This document shows, piece after piece, positions 7,021 to 11,525 of a DNA stretch of 11,525 nucleotides. Numbering within the stretch: the first letter of the stretch is position 1; the number at the start of each line of letters is the position of its first letter. The notes under the pieces were generated by a model that worked only from the letters and a program-made list of their open reading frames with translations, searched no databases and was not told the origin of the DNA. Origin of the DNA: Planctomycetaceae bacterium. Lineage in GTDB: Bacteria > Planctomycetota > Planctomycetia > Pirellulales > Pirellulaceae. The translations under genes were made by a program, and so were the position numbers. The stretch lies in assembly GCA_018658605.1 (NCBI GenBank), contig JABHUV010000362.1, positions 1 to 11,525 on the forward strand, read 5' to 3'.

Positions 7021-7617
7021 GTGATAACAAAAAGAATGATCTGCACCAGTCTCGCAATTGTTGTTACGGCTATCTTCTTTTTCGTTTGGAAAGTGACTGC
7101 TAGAAGTCAATATGAATCGGCTGATTACACCGTACTTGAATCCCAGGGGGTATTTGAAATTCGTGAGTATCCGTCCCTAATGATGGTGACAACAAACATG
7201 AATATCGAGTCGCAAGGTGACGATGGAAGTTTTCGACGACTCTTTCGATATATCAGTGGCGCAAACGAGACTGGTCAAAAGGTGGCTATGACAACTCCCG
7301 TGTTAATACAACCTGACAAAGACGTTCTGGGGCACCGTATGGGATTCGTTATCCCGAAAAGAGTCGTAGAAGAACGAGTCCCCAAACCTTCCAGCAACCA
7401 AGTTCAGATTCGAGAACGAAGAGGCGGTCGCTTTGCTGTAATTCGTTTCAACGGACGACTTACCAGCGACAAATTCGCAGCAGCCGAAACACGTTTGCGA
7501 TCATGGATGTTGTCCCACGGGTTGCTGGGCGAGGTGCACGTTGAGTCTGCAGGTTATGATCCTCCTTGGACACCCGGCCTCCTACGCCGAAATGAAATCC
7601 TCATTCGCTTGCGATAA
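7021..7617 (+). CDS. Membrane-anchored SOUL heme-binding-family protein
   Basis: Seen: 198 residues from GTG 7021; ATG 7036 (residue 6) is an alternative, and neither has a good ribosome binding site. Residues 7-23 form one hydrophobic segment after KR, an N-terminal anchor or uncleaved signal. The SOUL domain follows: VFEIREYPSLMMVTT (44-58), FRRLFRYISGANETGQKVAMTTPV (71-94, the family's LFxYIxGxN...KxxMTxPV), GFVIPK (108-113), and the very conserved end AGYDPPWTPGLLRRNE (177-192). Family knowledge: SOUL/HBP proteins bind heme or tetrapyrroles weakly, and bacterial members are poorly characterised. Ferrochelatase lies 870 bases downstream on the same strand, which makes heme binding more attractive but does not prove it. 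No essential heme-ligating histidine is apparent: the few His (H105, H166, H173) are not in a known ligand motif. Confidence 0.92.
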   Translation: MITKRMICTSLAIVVTAIFFFVWKVTARSQYESADYTVLESQGVFEIREYPSLMMVTTNMNIESQGDDGSFRRLFRYISGANETGQKVAMTTPVLIQPDKDVLGHRMGFVIPKRVVEERVPKPSSNQVQIRERRGGRFAVIRFNGRLTSDKFAAAETRLRSWMLSHGLLGEVHVESAGYDPPWTPGLLRRNEILIRLR

Positions 7618-7714
7618 CTGGGCTACAAGATCTCCTATTAACCGACTAGCTGTGTAATCAGAATTAGAAATCGTTTCATTTTGTTTTCTCACACACAGAA
7701 TAAACACCCTTCAC

Positions 7715-7744
7715 ATTCGCCGGTAGGTTAACCTACCGGCGAAT
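7715..7744. repeat. Perfect 30-bp palindrome
   Basis: The 15-base half ATTCGCCGGTAGGTT is followed directly by its exact reverse complement, with no spacer (centre GTTAAC). As RNA it would fold into a 13-bp stem with a TTAA loop. It lies 98 bases after the SOUL stop. No T run follows on either strand, so it is not a textbook terminator, although a processing or bidirectional-stop hairpin or a protein-binding operator are possible. Confidence 0.9.
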
Positions 7745-7775
7745 TCGACTTCCGTTAACAGAAGATTCATTTTTC

Positions 7776-7868
7776 GTGATTTTATCTATTTTTATTATTG
7801 CCGTAATTGCCGTCACCGTATTACTACCACAGTCACAACTAGACATATTTATTGGGGATTGGAAATGA
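7776..7868 (+). CDS. Possible 30-residue membrane peptide
   Basis: Seen: GTG 7776 to TGA 7866-7868 encodes MILSIFIIAVIAVTVLL followed by a polar tail (PQSQLDIFIGDWK), the profile of a single-span small membrane protein. There is no good ribosome binding site (only AGAAGA about 12 bases upstream). AT-rich DNA produces hydrophobic frames by chance, so this remains a candidate. Confidence 0.2.
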   Translation: MILSIFIIAVIAVTVLLPQSQLDIFIGDWK

Positions 7869-7913
7869 ATCTTTAGATATTCATGTGATTAACGCTGTAC
7901 TGATTGAACATTT

Positions 7914-7967
7914 CCGTCTAGGCGGGTTTTAGCATCTTTCATTTGATGGCCTAGGCGCCAAATTTTT
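7914..7967 (+). promoter_or_regulatory. Structured leader before the 78-residue gene
   Basis: Two short hairpin-plus-T-run units sit in tandem. CCGT-CTAG-GCGG is followed by GTTTT (7914-7929), and a bulged stem ATTTG...GGC/GCC...CAAAT at 7941-7963 is followed by a T run to 7967. Both contain CTAGGCG (7918-7924 and 7951-7957), 33 bases apart. The second is 19 bases before the start codon's leader ends at 7986, so it would lie inside the 5' untranslated region. This may be an upstream-transcript terminator or an attenuator; no known riboswitch class is recognised. Confidence 0.35.
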
Positions 7968-7973
7968 ATGTAG

Positions 7974-7978
7974 AGGGG
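7974..7978 (+). promoter_or_regulatory. Ribosome binding site for the 78-residue gene
   Basis: GAGGGG-type purine run about seven bases before ATG 7986. It supports this small frame as a real gene. Confidence 0.55.
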
Positions 7979-7985
7979 TAATGCT

Positions 7986-8222
7986 ATGATTAAGAAACAC
8001 GAAGAGTTCACTAATATTTTCCAATACCTCGCCGAGCATGGCTGCGAAACTGGCTACAGCACTTCATTTCAGCCTAATCCGACAAATGCTCCTCCCGGCA
8101 GTAAACTCAAGATTAAAATTTTAATGAAACGCCTAGAACTTGGTCAGACCCTTTGGAACGACTTGGATAGGAACGATTTTGATGGATTAACTGGGCCGAT
8201 CAAACCGTCAAAATTTCGATAA
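7986..8222 (+). CDS. Small conserved-looking hypothetical protein, 78 residues
   Basis: Seen: ATG with a good purine-rich ribosome binding site. No signal peptide and no membrane segment, so cytoplasmic. A helical N-terminus (KKHEEFTNIFQYLAEHG) leads to CETGYSTSF, then PTNAPPGSKLKIKILMKRLE and LGQTLWNDLDRNDFDGLTG, with a basic end. The 'PPGS.xKI.xLxxRxxxGxxLWxxxD' layout resembles short uncharacterised proteins of planctomycetes and cyanobacteria as I remember them; I could not search for it. Function unknown. It sits between SOUL and ferrochelatase on the same strand but is separated from both by more than 260 bases, so a joint transcript is not obvious. The clean start, charged composition and ribosome binding site make chance unlikely. 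Confidence 0.68.
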   Translation: MIKKHEEFTNIFQYLAEHGCETGYSTSFQPNPTNAPPGSKLKIKILMKRLELGQTLWNDLDRNDFDGLTGPIKPSKFR

Positions 8223-8486
8223 AGATATTATAAACTGGCAAACATACCACGCATAATCATCATTTCCGTAAAACTATTACACTCATTTTATAAAAACCGT
8301 TGCAATGGTTCTCATTTAATCGCGACGGTTACATTCCGATAGTAAAATCAATTGGAAGCACAGATAGGAACATTTTCACCTTCGTGGAATTTTCGACTTG
8401 TCTGCGTGGTTAGTAAATCAGACTAATCACCCAATACTCAGAAATTTATCCAATCCAGAACACCCTGTTTTCAATTTTATTCCGCC
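8223..8486 (+). other. Ferrochelatase upstream region, no gene seen
   Basis: AT-rich, with no coding frame that looks real. An imperfect 16-bp palindrome AACCGTTGCAATGGTT lies at 8295-8310 (one G/T mismatch pair), and its first half can also pair with ACGGTT at 8325-8330. These could be an operator or an alternative RNA stem for the ferrochelatase gene. No recognisable promoter was chosen. Confidence 0.35.
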
Positions 8487-9530
8487 ATGCCTACTGACAA
8501 TTCCATTTGCTACGATGCCGTGCTGTTTGTTTCTTTTGGTGGTCCGGAAGGGCCCGATGACGTCATTCCTTTCTTGGAAAACGTTCTCCGTGGCAAGCAC
8601 GTTCCGCAGGAGAGAATGCTCGAAGTTGCCGAGCATTATTATAAGTTTGATGGAGTGAGTCCTATCAATTCGCAAAACCGAGCACTGATCAAAGCAGTTG
8701 AGTCTGAGTTAAGTCAGCAACAAATCAACCTTCCTGTTTACTGGGGAAATCGGAACTGGCACCCCATGCTGACTGAGACGTTTGAACAAATGCAACAAGA
8801 TAGTGTAAAAAGGGCACTGGTCTTCACTACATCTGCCTACAGTTCTTATTCCGGCTGTAGACAGTATCGAGAAAACATCGAAGCGGCTAAATCTACTCTG
8901 AGTGGCAATATTCCCGAAACTGACAAAATTCGCGTATTTTATAATCACCCGGGATTTGTGAACACAATTGTTGATCTATTAAACGAATCTCTCAGTGCCT
9001 TTGACGACGCTGAGAGGTCAAAAGCAACCATTCTTTTTACTGCCCATAGTATACCTAATAGCATGGCCGACAACTGTGCCTATGCAACCCAGTTGAACGA
9101 AACTGCTAAGCTCGTAATGAATCAAATTGGAGAGAACCCGTGGCATTTGGTTTATCAAAGCCGAAGTGGCCCTCCATCACAACCGTGGCTAGAACCAGAC
9201 ATTTGTGACTTCATTGAAGACCTCGCTCAACGGGAAACCCCGAATCATTTAGCCATTGTTCCTATTGGTTTCATTTCCGACCATATGGAAGTGATGTTTG
9301 ATCTAGATATAGAAGCAAAGGCAGCCTGTGAAGAGCTTGGTATCAAAGCAGTGCGAGTCCCAACTGTTGGCACAAATCCTCAATTTGTAAAAATGATCGT
9401 TGAACTCATTCGTGAGCGAACTGAGGCGATAGAACCAAAAGCCTTAGGAACGTTCGGCCCGAGCCACGACGTCTGTCCGATGGACTGCTGCCTCTATACG
9501 CCCAAAAGGCCCTCTACCGGACGCCCGTAG
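8487..9530 (+). CDS. hemH: Ferrochelatase
   Basis: Seen: 347 residues, the normal length. Family motifs occur in order: AVLFVSFGGPEGPDDVIPFL (11-30), the GVSPINSQNRAL region (56-67), VYWGNRNWHP (84-93), TSAYSSYSGCRQYRENI (115-131), the catalytic-histidine motif LFTAHSIP (H187), VYQSRSGPPSQPWLEPD (222-238), and PIGFISDHMEVMFDLD with the conserved glutamate E268. Family knowledge: it inserts Fe2+ into protoporphyrin IX or coproporphyrin III in the last steps of heme synthesis; the YSSYSGCRQYRE form resembles the actinobacterial type. The C-terminus carries C330-x3-C334-C335, and with C124 this could bind a [2Fe-2S] cluster as in some bacterial ferrochelatases. That is inference. ATG 8487 lacks a ribosome binding site but matches the family N-terminus. 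It is the last plus-strand gene here. Confidence 0.96.
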   Translation: MPTDNSICYDAVLFVSFGGPEGPDDVIPFLENVLRGKHVPQERMLEVAEHYYKFDGVSPINSQNRALIKAVESELSQQQINLPVYWGNRNWHPMLTETFEQMQQDSVKRALVFTTSAYSSYSGCRQYRENIEAAKSTLSGNIPETDKIRVFYNHPGFVNTIVDLLNESLSAFDDAERSKATILFTAHSIPNSMADNCAYATQLNETAKLVMNQIGENPWHLVYQSRSGPPSQPWLEPDICDFIEDLAQRETPNHLAIVPIGFISDHMEVMFDLDIEAKAACEELGIKAVRVPTVGTNPQFVKMIVELIRERTEAIEPKALGTFGPSHDVCPMDCCLYTPKRPSTGRP

Positions 9531-9564
9531 CATATCTTCGCCGACCTTGCTTCGTTGGCAGTAA

Positions 9565-9578
9565 GGGGTTGCGACCCC
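9565..9578 (+). terminator. Hairpin after ferrochelatase
   Basis: GGGGT and ACCCC form a perfect 5-bp GC-rich stem around a TGCG tetraloop, 34 bases after the ferrochelatase stop. No T run follows, so termination is inferred from position only. Confidence 0.3.
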
Positions 9579-9632
9579 CTGCTGCTTGGTGCTGCACACT
9601 ATTCTGCACAATTTTTGAGAAGGGATTTGTTA

Positions 9633-9666
9633 CCCCACCACCGGGCCGCCGGGCAAGGAAACGTGG
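9633..9666 (+). repeat. GC-rich intergenic repeat, copy 5
   Basis: Its first 29 bases are identical to the core of copy 4, then it diverges (ACGTGGGC in place of TAGGGGAG). The GTTCGTAGTT module of copies 2 and 4 is not found directly upstream; an isolated GTTCGTAGTACAC occurs at 10119-10131. It lies between convergent genes. Confidence 0.75.
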
Positions 9667-9903
9667 GCTGGACCCTACTCGTCGTCCGGCCTGCCGAGGT
9701 TTAGTGTAGCAGTCTTACGGCCGGCATCACGGATCTGGGGGGAACAACTCGATTACCCACCAACGGCAAAGGTGGAACTGAGGTCATCGCTGTTAGCCGC
9801 TATGAATCGCAAAGGAACGGTGCCGCTGAGAACGGCCCTTGAAAAAATGGGAAAAAAAACACCACAGTGGGTGCACCCGATCATCGGCTGACCACAGTAA
9901 GTA

Positions 9904-9935
9904 CTAGGTGGATAGGGTTAAGGCTCTATCCCTAG
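9904..9935. other. Bulged hairpin, about 10-bp stem
   Basis: CTAGG(T)GGATAG at 9904-9915 pairs with CTATCCCTAG at 9926-9935 with a small bulge, around a 10-base loop. It sits between the two protein-like open frames of the convergent gap. No T run follows. Confidence 0.4.
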
Positions 9936-10195
9936 GGGACAATGCAGGGTACACATCGTCCTACACCAACCCGAAACCTGTAGACGTAATTGGATCCGAT
10001 GGTATTGAAGCTATCTTGGCGGTATTCAACGACCAGATATTGGAGCTTACTTCAGGTCTTCCAGAATCATGAACCTATACAGGAGGCATATAGGAGTTAC
10101 TTGTCCCGTTGCACATGAGTTCGTAGTACACTTTGATAGTTCACAAAACGTCCCCATCGGGAATACGAACTCGATTTTGTTTTGTTGTCTCTTTC

Positions 10196-11525
10196 TTATC
10201 GCATAGTGAACAATTCTGATGAGACGATCGATAACAAAATGTCACGCAGTCGGTATTCCGCATCAGCGGACTGCTCATAAAGCAGGTTAAGCATATCGCG
10301 ATCACCAAAAGTGAGTCGGCGTGCCAATGCATAGGACAATAACTTTTCTACGAAGACACGGGAAAATTTGTCGTTGTCTTCCAGCAGTATATTCTTAAGG
10401 CCCTGTGGACCCTCGAATGAACGGCCGTCCATATGTACGGTTTTAGTATCCACAGGGAAGCCTCTTGTATTAACACCGCCGTCCTCACGCGTGATGCCAT
10501 AGTTAACAACATCAGTGTACCGATCCCGCCACCGCCCGATAACGTCGAAGTTCTCCAAAGCGATGCCAAGGGGATCCATCTTCCTGTGACAGGCGTTGCA
10601 ACTGGCATTCTCACGATGCGCGTCGATCGTCTGTCTGATCGTCTCCGTGTTGGTCGGGGGCTGCAGTGCAGCGATTTCAAGATCTGCCGGTGTCTCTAGT
10701 TGATCACCGTAAAAGCTTTTCAGTACCCATGCACCACGATAAAACGGATTGGTGTATTCCCCATTGTTCGTCGTCATCAACATGAAGCCCGCCTGCGTCA
10801 GAAGGCCCCCGCGACGTCTATCGTTCTTCCCGAGCATCACTTTAGTGAATTCCGAAGTAATCTCTTTGGGCCTGTAGTCGCTTGGTGAAATTTTACTAGC
10901 ACCAGGTCTCTGGCTGGGCATTGCGACCGCGTGACCCTCGATCCGATATATGTAATTGAGCTCCGGTGTGATCATTACAAAATCCGAGTCAATAAAGTTC
11001 TGTAGGCTCAGGTTGCTTGCAAGGACTTCCCTAAAAAACTCCACCGGTTCTTCTTTAATCTGATCTCGGACAAGATCAAATTCGTCAACGTTAAAGATAC
11101 TTACATCCGGTTCGATAATATCGAGTTTTTCAAGACCGAGCCACTGGTAAACATAATCTTTGGCAAACCGCTGGCTCTTATCGTCCCGCAGCATTCGGAG
11201 CGTTTGCTCCCTCCGCACCGCTGCATCCTTCAACTTCCCCTGCCTCGCCAGATTGTATAGCGTGTCGTCAGGCAGGGAGTTCCACAGAAAATACGACATG
11301 CGCGAGGCGATCGCATAGTCGTCAAGCGACTCCGACGCACCTTCCTGTTTATATAGAAAATTTGGGGAACATAGCATTCCGCGGATACCTGCTTGCAGAC
11401 CCGAGTAAATACTCCGTCCCTGTGCGAACTCCTTTTTCGCAAGAGTATAAACTTGTTTCATTTCGACACCGGTGACGGGTCGGCGATATAGTTTCTGTGC
11501 TAGATGATTCAAAATGGACTGACAC
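10196..11525 (-). CDS. DUF1595-DUF1592-DUF1588-DUF1585 planctomycete cytochrome-like protein, C-terminal part
   Basis: Seen: an open frame from the right edge to TAA 10198-10196, about 443 codons; the start lies outside. A TTG at 11512 is not the real start, because the frame continues upstream (C-Q-S-I-L-N-H-L-A-Q) as the typical I-L-x-x-L-A...Y-R-R-P-V-T of DUF1595. Next come DUF1592 (GIRGMLCSPNFLYKQE through RMSYFLWNSLPDD and DYVYQWLGLEKL) and then DUF1588 with RRGGLLTQAGFM, YTNPFYRGAWVL and the heme-type C-N-A-C-H followed by KMDPLGIALENFD. DUF1585 forms the C-terminus (FVEKLLSYALARRLTFGDRD). CxxCH codons are at 10600-10586. Family knowledge: these large exported proteins abound in planctomycetes, are predicted to be c-type cytochromes of unknown substrate, and are often followed by a DUF1552 gene. 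No DUF1552 gene follows here. Confidence 0.93.
   Translation of the reverse strand, partial: CQSILNHLAQKLYRRPVTGVEMKQVYTLAKKEFAQGRSIYSGLQAGIRGMLCSPNFLYKQEGASESLDDYAIASRMSYFLWNSLPDDTLYNLARQGKLKDAAVRREQTLRMLRDDKSQRFAKDYVYQWLGLEKLDIIEPDVSIFNVDEFDLVRDQIKEEPVEFFREVLASNLSLQNFIDSDFVMITPELNYIYRIEGHAVAMPSQRPGASKISPSDYRPKEITSEFTKVMLGKNDRRRGGLLTQAGFMLMTTNNGEYTNPFYRGAWVLKSFYGDQLETPADLEIAALQPPTNTETIRQTIDAHRENASCNACHRKMDPLGIALENFDVIGRWRDRYTDVVNYGITREDGGVNTRGFPVDTKTVHMDGRSFEGPQGLKNILLEDNDKFSRVFVEKLLSYALARRLTFGDRDMLNLLYEQSADAEYRLRDILLSIVSSELFTMR

Larger units (their letters stand above)
9531..10195. other. Convergent gap with no recognised gene
   Basis: This 665-base gap holds the post-ferrochelatase hairpin, repeat copy 5 and a bulged hairpin at 9904-9935 (CTAGG..GGATAG pairing with CTATCCCTAG). 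It also holds two plus-strand open frames with protein-like composition. One is in frame with 9658 and ends at TGA 9889-9891; its end reads SLLAAMNRKGTVPL, RTALEKMGKKTPQWVHPIIG. The other runs from GTG 9908 to TGA 10070-10072 and contains KPVDVIGSDGIEAILAVFND. Neither has a start with a ribosome binding site, and they are in different frames. They may be gene relics or chance. Confidence 0.4.

Noticed and set aside
7640..7700. Weak GAAA/TTTC hairpin with a T-rich stretch after the SOUL gene as a terminator
   Set aside because: A 4-bp A/T stem is too weak to support the call; the 30-bp palindrome just downstream is a far stronger structure.
8250..8270. Fur-box-like ATAATCATCATT before ferrochelatase
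   Set aside because: It matches only part of the Fur consensus and AT-rich DNA gives such matches easily; there is no dyad symmetry.
8398..8675. Frames upstream of and overlapping the ferrochelatase start
   Set aside because: They are out-of-frame or antisense shadows of the clear ferrochelatase gene.
514..9666. CRISPR array from the repeated GC-rich units
   Set aside because: The copies are kilobases apart, imperfect and of different length, with genes between them; there are no regular spacers and no cas genes.
9680..10140. Group II intron or retron RNA in the convergent gap
   Set aside because: No reverse transcriptase frame, no domain V-like hairpin and no GUGYG start was found.

Overview
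The window reads as chromosomal DNA of a planctomycete, most likely a Pirellulaceae-type marine or freshwater bacterium. This rests on lineage-typical families: a formylglycine sulfatase, a Tat-exported Gfo/Idh/MocA oxidoreductase, a Tat-exported five-bladed beta-propeller protein, and a surface/cytochrome protein with the planctomycete modules DUF1595-DUF1592-DUF1588-DUF1585 and a CxxCH heme site. No rRNA, tRNA, CRISPR array, transposase or complete prophage gene was seen.

Layout. Positions 1-5675 are all on the minus strand: the N-terminal part of a sulfatase (running off the left edge), a C-terminal relic of a second sulfatase overlapping its start by ATGA, a Gfo/Idh/MocA oxidoreductase, a decayed membrane-protein tail broken by an in-frame TAA, a large exported Asp/Glu-racemase-family protein, and an exported beta-propeller protein. 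Positions 6206-9530 are on the plus strand and more AT-rich by eye: a CIA30-domain exported protein, a membrane-anchored SOUL heme-binding-family protein, a 78-residue small protein and ferrochelatase (HemH). Positions 10196-11525 are again minus: the C-terminal part of a DUF1592/1588/1585 protein that starts beyond the right edge. The 9531-10195 convergent gap has no recognisable gene but two protein-like short open frames and hairpins.

How the genes may work together. The left block looks like exported polysaccharide catabolism: sulfate removal, NAD(P)-linked sugar oxidation and a glycosidase-like propeller. It has undergone decay, with one sulfatase reduced to a C-terminal stub and one membrane gene broken. 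The plus-strand block is loosely heme-themed, with ferrochelatase and SOUL on the same strand; the c-type heme motif of the right-hand gene is compatible, but no functional link is demonstrated.

The most unusual features are a racemase-fold protein of about twice normal length with a signal peptide and both catalytic cysteines; a mosaic GC-rich intergenic repeat present five times in the same orientation, one copy lying at the sulfatase truncation point; a 37-bp repeat present twice beside it; a perfect 30-bp palindrome downstream of the SOUL gene; and a structured leader before the 78-residue gene. I do not see a convincing defence island or a clearly new multigene system.
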